A stretch of DNA of 39,219 bases from contig NZ_KI911558.1 of the NCBI RefSeq assembly GCF_000515235.1, positions 1,307,898 through 1,347,116 of the forward strand. The letters run 5' to 3'. The notes below the pieces were generated by a model. That model was given only the letters and a program-made list of their open reading frames with translations. It made no database searches and was not told the DNA's origin. Source of the DNA: Synechococcus sp. CC9616 (GTDB taxonomy: Bacteria > Cyanobacteriota > Cyanobacteriia > PCC-6307 > Cyanobiaceae). Of the stretch, positions 26,242-34,188 are shown in pieces. Made by a program: the position numbers and the translations under genes. The stretch's first letter is position 1, and every line of letters begins with the position of its first letter.

Positions 26242-27411
26242 TTGGCGCAGATCGCCTGGTTGGGTAAGAAGTCGCCGTTCTGCGGGAATGTCTCCTACGG
26301 GTTGATCACCACGGAGGCTTTGCGCGTTCGCGGCCATCAAACTCACTTCATTCACTTCGATAACCCCCGCAGTCCAGAAGGATCTGCCACCGCGTTTCTG
26401 GCGAATGATCCGGATGTGAGCCTGCCCTATCTGGTGAAATCCCAGGTGTACACAATTCCCTCCCCCAGTGCCCATCGGGAGTTGCGGGACTGCCTTGCGC
26501 GGCTGAAGCCTGATCTTGTACACGCCAGCCTGACGCTTTCGCCGCTTGATTTCCGACTACCAGATCTCTGTCAGCAGCTGGGTGTGCCTCTGGTCGCCAC
26601 CTTTCACCCACCCTTCGATTCCAGTCTCCGCAATCTCACTGCAGGCACGCAACAACTCTCTTATCAGTTGTACGCGCCGGCTCTGGCCCGCTACGACCGG
26701 GTGATCGTGTTTTCAAAGCTCCAGGCGGAGGTCCTGGAACGTCTGGGTGTCCCGGCTGATCGACTGAAAGTGATTCCCAACGGCGTCGATCCCGAGCGCT
26801 GGAGGCCGGCCGGCTCCGGCAAAAGTTCATTCATCCAGCAGCGGATCCATCAGCGGCTTGGAGGGGAGCGGATCTTCCTGTACATGGGTCGACTGGCCAC
26901 CGAGAAAAATGTCGAGGCGCTTCTGCGGGCCTGGCGACTGGTGTCACCGGAAGGCTGCAAGTTGGTGATCGTTGGAGATGGCCCGCTGCGCAGCACCCTT
27001 CAGAACAGCTACGACGATCCCAACGTGCTCTGGTGGGGGTACGAGGAGGACCTGGATGCCAGGGTCGCCCTGCTGCAGTGTGCTGAGGTCTTCCTGCTTC
27101 CCAGCCTCGTTGAAGGCCTGTCACTGGCGTTACTGGAAGCCATGGCCTGTGGCACCGCATGTGTCGCCACGGATGCCGGTGCTGACGGAGAGGTGCTCGA
27201 TCAGGGCGCCGGCATTGTGATGAGCACCCAGGGGGTCACCACCCAGCTGCGCACCCTGCTGCCCGTTCTGAAAGAACAGCCGGTGCTCACGAGGGAACTT
27301 GGCCATCAGGCACGCCAGCGAATCCTCGAGCGGTACACGCTTGGCAGCAATATTGACGCCATTGAGGCCTTGTACAGCACCCTGATTCCTGCTGCACCGC
27401 TGGCTGCCTGA
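26242..27411 (+). CDS. Glycosyltransferase family 4
   Basis: The 389-residue GT-B enzyme opens with AWLGKKSPFCGNVSYGLITTEAL, a form shared with cyanobacterial family-4 enzymes that include the galactolipid synthase DgdA, so glycolipid synthesis is possible but not proven. The C-terminal nucleotide-sugar domain has IPNGVDPERW, YMGRLATEKNVEALL, and the E-x7-E segment EGLSLALLEAMACG. The start is TTG 26242 behind an AGGAGGAGGG ribosome site at 26223-26232. It is 33 bases after the MFS gene and convergent with proC. Confidence 0.85.
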   Translation: MAQIAWLGKKSPFCGNVSYGLITTEALRVRGHQTHFIHFDNPRSPEGSATAFLANDPDVSLPYLVKSQVYTIPSPSAHRELRDCLARLKPDLVHASLTLSPLDFRLPDLCQQLGVPLVATFHPPFDSSLRNLTAGTQQLSYQLYAPALARYDRVIVFSKLQAEVLERLGVPADRLKVIPNGVDPERWRPAGSGKSSFIQQRIHQRLGGERIFLYMGRLATEKNVEALLRAWRLVSPEGCKLVIVGDGPLRSTLQNSYDDPNVLWWGYEEDLDARVALLQCAEVFLLPSLVEGLSLALLEAMACGTACVATDAGADGEVLDQGAGIVMSTQGVTTQLRTLLPVLKEQPVLTRELGHQARQRILERYTLGSNIDAIEALYSTLIPAAPLAA

Positions 27412-27475
27412 ACAGGGGCAGCTTGAATAGCAGCAGTTTGAACTAGTGCTCTTCGACGAAGGGCAACATGCGACG

Positions 27476-28291
27476 TCAGGCCAGTTCCCGACTGCGTTCC
27501 GCCGCCGCAATGACCGCTTCGATGAGTGCGGAGCGCAAGCCCGACTCTTCCAACACGCGCAACCCAGCGATGGTGGTGCCACCCGGAGAGCTCACCATGT
27601 CCTTGAGCACAGCAGGATGCAGTTCCCGGCCCTGAAGCAGGGCCGCCGTGCCAGCAAGGGTGCGATGGCTGAGACGGTGTGCCAAAGCCCTCGGCAGGCC
27701 GGCTGCAACAGCCCCATCGGCCATCGCTTCCGCCACCACAGCGACGAAGGCAGGACCTGAAGACGTCAATGCCAGGAAGGCATCGAGCTTCGCCTCGGGC
27801 AGCTCGAGCACTTCACCAACCGTGCGGAACAGATCCAAGACCTTGCTCTGCTGATCGGAGCCGACCCCCTCTCCCCAAGCCAGGGCCGTCAGACCAGCAC
27901 CCACCAAGGAAGGCGTGTTGGGCACGGCGCGTACGCAGCGATGGTGCGGGAACAGCTGTTGGAGACGCTGCAGCGACACTCCAGCCAACACAGAAATCAG
28001 CAGTGGTTTGCCAGCCACCTGCGCCGGCGCAGCTGCAGCGACGGCGTCCAGCTGCTGGGGTTTAACAGCGAGCAACTGCAGGGGAACATGCCAGACCTGC
28101 TGGGCTGGCTCAGAGGCCGCCACATGAAGGCTGATTCCTTCAGGCAGTTCGGATCTGAGGCTCTGAACCCTTGCTTCACTGCCCACAACGGCAATCAGAT
28201 CAGCTGGATCGAGATCGCCCCGTTCAAGAAGCGGCTGTACCAGCGCCTGAGCCATGCGGCCCAGGCCAATCACCCCAATCGCAGCCTTCAC
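27476..28291 (-). CDS. proC: Pyrroline-5-carboxylate reductase
   Basis: The 271-residue enzyme reduces pyrroline-5-carboxylate to proline with NAD(P)H. The N-terminal dinucleotide motif is IGVIGLGRMAQAL. Also seen are VRAVPNTPSLVGAGLTAL and the C-terminal dimer segment DMVSSPGGTTIAGLRVLEESG, both family signatures. Length is normal. It lies 20 bases downstream of sepF on the same strand, the usual cyanobacterial sepF-proC order. Confidence 0.97.
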   Translation of the reverse strand: MKAAIGVIGLGRMAQALVQPLLERGDLDPADLIAVVGSEARVQSLRSELPEGISLHVAASEPAQQVWHVPLQLLAVKPQQLDAVAAAAPAQVAGKPLLISVLAGVSLQRLQQLFPHHRCVRAVPNTPSLVGAGLTALAWGEGVGSDQQSKVLDLFRTVGEVLELPEAKLDAFLALTSSGPAFVAVVAEAMADGAVAAGLPRALAHRLSHRTLAGTAALLQGRELHPAVLKDMVSSPGGTTIAGLRVLEESGLRSALIEAVIAAAERSRELA

Positions 28292-28311
28292 AACGCTGGA
28301 ATTTCAGCCCT

Positions 28312-28875
28312 TCAAAGGGCTGCAGCTCCCCAGGCTGGAGAAGGGGCTGAAACGGATTCCAACTCTGAGGAGTCCGATTCCCTGGTTACCACCGTGGGGC
28401 TCGAGGCCTCTTCGTGGGTGGCATTGGTGACAGTGACGCAGCTCGGTGCGAACAGAAAAATACTTTCGCCGACACGCTCCTGATGGCCATCAATGGCGAA
28501 GGTTCCCCCCGCCACGAAATCAACAGCGCGCTGAGCCTGATCCGGCTCCATCATCGTCAGATTGAGGATGACAGTTTTACGTTCGCGCAAGGCCTGGATC
28601 GCACGTGGCATCTCATCAAAGCTTCTGGGCTCCATGAGATTGACTTCTGCCGATGCAGTGCTGATTCCCGGCATGCCGATCACATTTGATCCAGGCAGGC
28701 TGTCTCCAAGATCAAACGGATTGCTGTCTCCAATGGTCGCTAACGCACCACCATCGGCCTGACTGGCACGCTGATCATCTTCAACCTGCTCGTCGTCGTA
28801 GGCGAAGTCGTCGAGCTCACCATCGAGGTAATCATCTCCGGCGACGACAGCACGTAGACGGGAAATCAGCGACAC
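28312..28875 (-). CDS. sepF: Cell division protein SepF
   Basis: The 187-residue product begins [18 protein letters not shown], the membrane-binding amphipathic helix of SepF. An acidic linker follows, then the conserved core [44 protein letters not shown] and [11 protein letters not shown]. SepF anchors FtsZ filaments to the membrane and bundles them at the septum. The start is GTG 28875, preceded by GAGAGG eight bases upstream. The longer frame from 29010 would overlap pipY and has no such site. Confidence 0.94.
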   Translation of the reverse strand: MSLISRLRAVVAGDDYLDGELDDFAYDDEQVEDDQRASQADGGALATIGDSNPFDLGDSLPGSNVIGMPGISTASAEVNLMEPRSFDEMPRAIQALRERKTVILNLTMMEPDQAQRAVDFVAGGTFAIDGHQERVGESIFLFAPSCVTVTNATHEEASSPTVVTRESDSSELESVSAPSPAWGAAAL

Positions 28876-28952
28876 CTTGGATTCCTCTCGGCCTGAGACA
28901 GGTAGGGCCATACCCCTAAATAGCGTTCCGATCAGCCAGGAGCAAGTCACTG

Positions 28953-29609
28953 TCAACCGTCTTTTACCGGTGGACGTGGACCAAAGAGGGCGGATCCGAG
29001 CCGCAACCACGTACTGCCCGCTGCCACCGCCTCACGCCAGTCGCCGCTCATCCCCATGGAGCGCTCCGGCAGCGCGAGGCGATCGGCAAGAGCAGCACAC
29101 TCCCCGAACAGCACATGGCGCTCCTGGGAGGTCAATCCCTGGGGGGCCATGGTCATCAGTCCGCGGATACGCAGAGCCGGAAGCTCCCGGAGCCTGGGCC
29201 ACACATCCAACAACTCCGCCGCCGACCAGCCCCCCTTGTTCGGATCAGGACGCAACTTCACCTGCAAAAACACCTCAGGGCTTCGGTTTTCCTCAGATGC
29301 AATCCGAGCGATCCGCTCCGCCAGGCTCCAGGACTCCAGGGAATGGATCACGCCAAAGGCACGCACCACAGCGCGCACCTTGTTGCTCTGCAGGCGACCG
29401 ATGAAATGCCAGTTCAGCGCGAGGTCATCAAGCTCGGCCTGTTTCCGCTGCGCTTCCTGAAGCCGACTTTCACCAAAGGCTGTCTGCCCCAGGGCTGCAA
29501 TCTCTTGGATCGCTGTAGCCGGGTGCCCCTTGCTCACCGCCAACAAGCGGGACCTCTCCGGCAGCTGAGCCCTCAGGTCATGCCAGCGATCAACGGAGTG
29601 CGAGGGCAC
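28953..29609 (-). CDS. pipY: PLP homeostasis protein PipY (YggS/PLPBP family)
   Basis: About 218 residues from GTG 29609. The fold-type III barrel binds PLP through Lys27 in LLAVSKGHP. Also seen are [36 protein letters not shown] and the phosphate-binding SMGMSGDW. It balances cellular PLP and amino-acid pools without known enzymatic activity. It starts 4 bases after the pipX stop; the pipX-pipY pair is known from Synechococcus elongatus, where the products are functionally linked. Confidence 0.93.
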   Translation of the reverse strand: MPSHSVDRWHDLRAQLPERSRLLAVSKGHPATAIQEIAALGQTAFGESRLQEAQRKQAELDDLALNWHFIGRLQSNKVRAVVRAFGVIHSLESWSLAERIARIASEENRSPEVFLQVKLRPDPNKGGWSAAELLDVWPRLRELPALRIRGLMTMAPQGLTSQERHVLFGECAALADRLALPERSMGMSGDWREAVAAGSTWLRLGSALFGPRPPVKDG

Positions 29610-29613
29610 GGCG

Positions 29614-29880
29614 TCAGATGAATGTCTGATCGAACAGCTGCCGCCAGTTCTCAACCTCTGCCGGCGCGTCGCGGCGACAGCGATTGAGATGGACCTCAGC
29701 GTGGTGGCGGGCATCCTGATAGGGAATGACCTCGAACTGGGCACCCCGGGGCTGCAGGGTCACCAGGAAGAACATGCGTTGGGCATACAGCGTGGCGTAC
29801 ACGTCACGCCCCTCTCCCGCAGGGGCCACCCGATACAGCATCCCGAAAGTGGGGTGATTGAGATAGCGCTCAGCACTCAT
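29614..29880 (-). CDS. pipX: PII-interacting protein X, NtcA coactivator
   Basis: The 88-residue Tudor-like protein begins MSAERYLNHPTFGMLYR and contains ATLYAQRMFFLVT, both diagnostic of PipX. It binds NtcA when 2-oxoglutarate is high and switches to PII (GlnB) when nitrogen is plentiful. I choose ATG 29880 over the in-frame GTG at 29892 because the resulting length fits the 89-residue family. It sits between ecfT and pipY on the minus strand. Confidence 0.96.
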   Translation of the reverse strand: MSAERYLNHPTFGMLYRVAPAGEGRDVYATLYAQRMFFLVTLQPRGAQFEVIPYQDARHHAEVHLNRCRRDAPAEVENWRQLFDQTFI

Positions 29881-29894
29881 CCAGCGGCTCACAC

Positions 29895-30803
29895 CTACAG
29901 CTCACCGTACTTTCCGCGCAATCCCAGCAAAAGCAGCAGGCTGACTGCTGCCAGGAGATTTAACCAACGGGCGGGCGGATGGCGCTGCAATCGGAACACA
30001 TCTGGACCCATCACCCGGCCACCGCGGGCGACCAGGGCCTCGGCGCCCTGCTCGGCGCGAAGCAGGATGTTGGCAAGCAAGCGCTCACCAACAGCGAGCA
30101 CGAGCCCAAAGGCGGCCTTGAAGCCAAGCCGCCTGAGACTCACTGCCCGACTGATGAGTGAGCGCAGCAGGTTCTGCAGCTCCTCCTGAACCAGGGGCAG
30201 GAAACGCAGCGCCAGCAACAGCTGAAATCCCAACCGGTCCATCGGCAAACCAAGACGCTGCAGCGGAGACAGACACCAGTTCAGAGCCCAGACCAGATCC
30301 TCCGGCGTGGTGGTGATCAACACGAGGTTGACGCTGTGAATCACCGTGAAGATGAGCGTGGACGTGCGTAAACCGAGCAGAGCTGAGGCACGGTCAATCA
30401 CCAGGGGACCAAGGGCAAACGACCCGATCCGCCAGGGCCCCAGGCGCACCAGATCCCAGGCTGGCCCCTCAGCAGCGGCTCCGGGCAGCTCATCGTCCGG
30501 ACGCAGCGCCAGAGCAGCCGGAGGATCAACGGCTGGCAGCAGCATGGACAGGATCCCGACGGCCGCCGCCAGCAGCATCAGGACCATCAGGGAGCGCCAC
30601 CAGAGCCGCACTGGCAAACCACTGCCCAGGGTGAGCAGCAGAAGCACCAGCACCAGAGCCAACCGCCAGATGGGTCCCGCCAGGACCGGCGTCAGCAAAA
30701 ACAGCAGCGACCAGGCGAGCTTCAGGCGAGGGTCCAGTCGACGCATCCAACCGGTGGAGCCATCGACGTACTGCCCCATGGGGATCTGACGCAGCCAATC
30801 CAT
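29895..30803 (-). CDS. Energy-coupling factor transporter transmembrane protein (EcfT/CbiQ family)
   Basis: The 302-residue membrane protein is the T component that couples ECF ATPases to a vitamin- or metal-binding S component. It shows the family N-terminus WMRRLDPRLKLAWSLLFLLTPV, several hydrophobic segments, and the C-terminal coupling helices with Ala-Arg-Gly motifs (LISRAVSLRRLGFK and ALVARGGRV). No ATPase or S component lies nearby. It follows der by three bases and precedes pipX, a conserved cyanobacterial order. Confidence 0.9.
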   Translation of the reverse strand: MDWLRQIPMGQYVDGSTGWMRRLDPRLKLAWSLLFLLTPVLAGPIWRLALVLVLLLLTLGSGLPVRLWWRSLMVLMLLAAAVGILSMLLPAVDPPAALALRPDDELPGAAAEGPAWDLVRLGPWRIGSFALGPLVIDRASALLGLRTSTLIFTVIHSVNLVLITTTPEDLVWALNWCLSPLQRLGLPMDRLGFQLLLALRFLPLVQEELQNLLRSLISRAVSLRRLGFKAAFGLVLAVGERLLANILLRAEQGAEALVARGGRVMGPDVFRLQRHPPARWLNLLAAVSLLLLLGLRGKYGEL

Positions 30804-30806
30804 GAA

Positions 30807-32174
30807 TCAGCTCTGACGCTTCTGCTGGCGGGCAAGATCACGCTCAACATCACGCTGTTGCTTGCCGCGCCAAAACAGTTTCACGGGAGTGCCATCGAAA
30901 CCAAGGCCCTCACGGATCTGGCGTTCGACATAACGGCGATAGGTTTCGCCGAACAGCTTCGGCTCATTCACAAACAACGTGAAGCTGGGCGGACGGCTGG
31001 CGACCTGCGTGCCGTAATACAACCGTCCCTGGCGACCACCGCGTGTGGTGGGTGGACTGCGCCAGCTCAAGGCTTCCTTGAGCACTTCATTGACAACGGA
31101 CGTGCTCACCCGCCGCCGATGTTGCTCAACGGCCACAGCGGCAATGGCAAAAATGCTGTCCACCCGCTGCCCGGTCAGCGCGGAGGTGAACAGCATCGGC
31201 GCCCAGTCCAGGAAATAAAGCTTTGCCCGCAGCTCCTTCTCCATGGCGGGCATCGTGTGGCTGTCCTTTTCGACGGCATCCCACTTGTTGACCACCACGA
31301 CACAGGCCCTGCCGTCTTCCTCGATCCGCCCGGCCAAGCGCTGATCCTGCTCGGTCACACCATCGAGAGCATCGATCACCAACACGCAAACATCGCTGCG
31401 TTCGATCGCCTTGAAGCTGCGATTGATGCCGAAGTACTCGGGTCCATAACTGACGCTGCGGCGCCGCCGGATCCCCGCTGTATCGACCAATCGCCAGGTT
31501 CGGTTCTCGCGTTCGATGCTGGTGTCAATCGTGTCGCGGGTCGTGCCGCGAATCGGGCTGACGATGGCGCGGGTCTCACCGCAGATGGCATTAAGCAGGC
31601 TTGATTTGCCAACATTCGGCCGACCGATGATCGCCAGTTGAATCGGCTCCTCCTGCTCTCCCTCCTGATCTTTGGGTGGCAGGAAAGTAAGCACATGGTC
31701 CAGCAACTCACCGGTTCCGACTCCATGAATCGCTGAGATCGGATAGGGCTCCCCCAGTCCCAGGCTCCAGAACTCGGCGGCCATCGCCGCACCCTGCTCA
31801 GGCGACTCGCATTTGTTCACAGCCAGCAAGGTCGGGCAGGACTGCGTGCGCAGAAACTCAGCAATCGATTCGTCCGCGGCCGTGATCCCCTGCTGACCAT
31901 CAGCGATTACCAATGCAACGCTGGCCTCTTCGAGGGCCAGGGCTGCCTGTTCACGGATCTCCGGCAGGAACTCACTGTCGTCGTCGAAAACCAGCCCGCC
32001 GGTGTCCACCACCTTGAACTCGCGGTCCCGCCAGAAACCATCCTGATAGGTGCGATCGCGTGTGACGCCGGGCTGATCGTGGACGATCGCCTCCCTGCTG
32101 CGACACAGGCGATTGACCAGCGTGGACTTGCCGACGTTGGGGCGTCCGATGATTGCGATGACGGGGCGCGCCAA
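30807..32174 (-). CDS. der: Ribosome-assembly GTPase Der (EngA)
   Basis: The 455-residue double GTPase is needed for 50S maturation. Two G domains are seen: [12 protein letters not shown] with DTGG and NKCE, then [12 protein letters not shown] with DTAG and NKWD. A KH-like domain follows at the C-terminus ([13 protein letters not shown], then [24 protein letters not shown]). The start appears to be TTG 32174, with GGAG about nine bases upstream. EngA is reported to interact with PipX in Synechococcus elongatus, and here it lies in the same run of genes. Confidence 0.97.
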   Translation of the reverse strand: MARPVIAIIGRPNVGKSTLVNRLCRSREAIVHDQPGVTRDRTYQDGFWRDREFKVVDTGGLVFDDDSEFLPEIREQAALALEEASVALVIADGQQGITAADESIAEFLRTQSCPTLLAVNKCESPEQGAAMAAEFWSLGLGEPYPISAIHGVGTGELLDHVLTFLPPKDQEGEQEEPIQLAIIGRPNVGKSSLLNAICGETRAIVSPIRGTTRDTIDTSIERENRTWRLVDTAGIRRRRSVSYGPEYFGINRSFKAIERSDVCVLVIDALDGVTEQDQRLAGRIEEDGRACVVVVNKWDAVEKDSHTMPAMEKELRAKLYFLDWAPMLFTSALTGQRVDSIFAIAAVAVEQHRRRVSTSVVNEVLKEALSWRSPPTTRGGRQGRLYYGTQVASRPPSFTLFVNEPKLFGETYRRYVERQIREGLGFDGTPVKLFWRGKQQRDVERDLARQQKRQS

Positions 32175-32292
32175 AGGGCGGAACTCCGATCAATTCATGA
32201 CCCTACAAAGGCGCCGAAACGGAAAACTTCCCAAGAGAGACTAATGAGTCTCATTTGAGACGGCTATGTGGTGGGCAGTGTCTTGAAGCGTC
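32175..32292. promoter_or_regulatory. Divergent intergenic region with palindromes between der and an L,D-transpeptidase gene
   Basis: The 118-base gap separates two divergent genes. It contains the perfect 6-1-6 palindrome AATGAG-T-CTCATT (32243-32255), inside a larger set of alternating inverted repeats: GAGACT (32237-32242), AGTCTC (32247-32252) and GAGAC (32257-32261). The symmetry and position suggest a repressor operator, of Fur-family size. I could not place clear -35 and -10 boxes. Confidence 0.45.
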
Positions 32293-32676
32293 ATGCTCGA
32301 GCTCGTCGCCAGCCTTGTGGTCGATCTCTCCGACCAGAACCTGACCGTCTACGACAGCAATCAGGAAATTGTTCGGGTGATTCCGGTCAGCACCGGCAAA
32401 GCCTCCACACCGACCCCGATCTTCAACAGCAAGGTGTTCACGAAGTACCGCTCCACCACGATGCGGGGACGCACGTACGTGGTGCACGGCGTCCCTTACA
32501 CGATGTGCGTAAGCGCCAACGAAGCCATCTGCATCCATGCCGCTCCCTGGCAGGAGAACGCTGGACAGGCCTTTGGAGTCCCCCGCAGCAACGGCTGCGT
32601 GCGCATGCCCTTGGCCCATGCCCGCTGGCTGTTCCAGAACACGCCCACCGGCACGCCGATCTCAATCCAGGCCTGA
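32293..32676 (+). CDS. Short L,D-transpeptidase (YkuD domain)
   Basis: The 127-residue protein is little more than a YkuD catalytic domain: LVVDLSDQNLTVYDSN, VSTGKASTPTPIF, catalytic His82 in CIHAAPW and Cys102 in SNGCVRM. These enzymes make 3-3 peptidoglycan cross-links or attach proteins to the wall. No export signal is visible at the N-terminus chosen, which is odd for an envelope enzyme. It is divergent from der and abuts the convergent DUF1823 gene with no gap. Confidence 0.88.
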   Translation: MLELVASLVVDLSDQNLTVYDSNQEIVRVIPVSTGKASTPTPIFNSKVFTKYRSTTMRGRTYVVHGVPYTMCVSANEAICIHAAPWQENAGQAFGVPRSNGCVRMPLAHARWLFQNTPTGTPISIQA

Positions 32677-33144
32677 TCAGCGCACAGGCCGGTCCCCTGG
32701 GTGACCGGCCACAGGGTTCTCGGGAACGGCCAACCCAGGAGCCAGGGGGCCCGTCTCAGCCAGGGGCTCCCCCTGTTGCCTCAGCCAGGCCAACAGCCAG
32801 CTCACCGCTGTGGCCCGACGGGTGCGCCTCGGATAGAGCTCGCCGATGCGGTATCCCGTGAAGCCAAGCTGCTGCTTGAGGAGCTGTTTGTGCTCCTTGG
32901 GGATGGAGCGGGTGAGCTGCACCGATGGCGGACGCTCGGCAATCAGCTCCGGAGCGTTCGGGAATGCTTCTGACCACACCGCAGGTGTGTCGGGTCCGGC
33001 GTGCCAGCCGTCATCTCCAGCCAGATAGCCCAGTCGCTCCCAGATCCGTTCACAGACGAACTGATCACTGCAGCGATCCTCAAGAATCTGTTGAAACAGA
33101 GCGCGACTGAGGGGCCAGGGGTCAGACACGTGGATCGGCAGCAT
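32677..33144 (-). CDS. DUF1823 family protein
   Basis: The 155-residue protein shows the conserved core of this cyanobacterial and plastid family: FVCERIWERLGY (about 28-39), ERPPSVQLTRSIPKEHKQLL, LGFTGYRIGELYPRRTRRATAVSWLLAW. It is probably soluble, and its function is unknown. Its ATG lies six bases from the ATG of the divergent dus gene, so the promoters of the two must lie inside each other's coding sequence. Confidence 0.85.
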   Translation of the reverse strand: MLPIHVSDPWPLSRALFQQILEDRCSDQFVCERIWERLGYLAGDDGWHAGPDTPAVWSEAFPNAPELIAERPPSVQLTRSIPKEHKQLLKQQLGFTGYRIGELYPRRTRRATAVSWLLAWLRQQGEPLAETGPLAPGLAVPENPVAGHPGDRPVR

Positions 33145-33150
33145 GGAGTG

Positions 33151-34188
33151 ATGCTGACGTGTCGCCCTCTCCTGCTACCCGGCCGAGGCAGTCCTCGGGA
33201 ACTGTCCTGCCGCGTCCTTCAATCGCCATTGGCCGGAGTGAGTGACAGGGTGTTCCGCGATCTGGTACGTCGCTGGGCTCCCAAAGCCCTCCTGTTCACC
33301 GAAATGGTCAATGCCACCAGCCTCGAGCTGGGGTTCGGACGCGGGAAGGTGGAGGAACTCGGCGAGGAGCCCGGACCCATCGGCGTGCAGCTCTTCGATC
33401 ACCGTCCCACTGCCATGGCGGAGGCAGCGAAACGCGCTGAGGACGCCGGTGCCTACTTGATTGACATCAACATGGGCTGTCCGGTCCGCAAGATCGCCCG
33501 CAAAGGCGGTGGCTCCGGACTGATCAGGGATCCGGATCTGGCCGCACGAATCGTCGAAAGAGTTGTCGGCGCGGTGAATCTGCCCGTCACAGTAAAAACA
33601 CGTCTGGGCTGGTGCGGCACCAACCTGGACCCGGTGCAGTGGTGCCGCCTGCTTCAGCAGGCAGGGGCCCAGATGCTCACCCTGCATGGCCGCACCCGCG
33701 AGCAGGCCTTTAAAGGAGCAGCCGATTGGCAGGCGATTGCCGAGGTGAAAAAGCACCTGTCGATTCCCTTGATCGCCAACGGCGACATCAGAACGCCGGA
33801 TGATGCCCTGAGATGCCTCGAGCAGACGGGCGCCGATGGCGTGATGGTGGGTAGGGGGACCATGGGCGCACCCTGGCTGGTGGGGCAGATCGATGCTGCA
33901 TTGAACGGCCGTTCAGTCCCGTCCACCCCTGGACCGCTGGAACGGGTTGAACTGGCTCGCGATCAAATGCTGGCTCTTGTGAAAGCCCGAGGCGATCACG
34001 GCCTGCTGATCGCCAGGAAGCACATGGGTTGGACCTGCACGGGTTTTCAGGGAGCTCCGCAGCTGCGCCAGGCCCTGATGCGCGCGCCCACACCAGAGGC
34101 CGCCTTAACGTTGATTAATGATCAAATCAGGGTTCTGAGTGAGCCTGCTTCTGCTCCTCTGGCCCCTCTGGCTCACCCGACGACCTGA
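33151..34188 (+). CDS. dus: tRNA-dihydrouridine synthase
   Basis: The 345-residue FMN enzyme reduces uridine in the tRNA D-loop. Family motifs are LQSPLAGVSDRVFRDL, DINMGCPVRKIARKGGGSGL with the catalytic Cys, TLHGRTREQAFKG, IPLIANGDIRT and DGVMVGRGTMGAPWL. I start at ATG 33151; the frame stays open upstream to 33001, but that part covers DUF1823 on the other strand and has no Dus homology. The last 50 bases overlap the start of the GT2 gene. Confidence 0.93.
   Translation: MLTCRPLLLPGRGSPRELSCRVLQSPLAGVSDRVFRDLVRRWAPKALLFTEMVNATSLELGFGRGKVEELGEEPGPIGVQLFDHRPTAMAEAAKRAEDAGAYLIDINMGCPVRKIARKGGGSGLIRDPDLAARIVERVVGAVNLPVTVKTRLGWCGTNLDPVQWCRLLQQAGAQMLTLHGRTREQAFKGAADWQAIAEVKKHLSIPLIANGDIRTPDDALRCLEQTGADGVMVGRGTMGAPWLVGQIDAALNGRSVPSTPGPLERVELARDQMLALVKARGDHGLLIARKHMGWTCTGFQGAPQLRQALMRAPTPEAALTLINDQIRVLSEPASAPLAPLAHPTT

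Noticed and set aside
27412-27475. Terminator between the convergent GT4 and proC genes
   Set aside because: Only a four-pair CTTC/GAAG stem and imperfect GCAGCTTGAA/GCAGTTTGAA repeats are visible, with no T-run.
28876-29010. Longer sepF from 29010
   Set aside because: It overlaps the 3' end of pipY; the GTG at 28875 has a good ribosome site and gives the typical SepF N-terminus.
29610-29744. Longer pipY from 29744
   Set aside because: The extra residues lie over pipX in another frame and do not resemble YggS-family N-termini.
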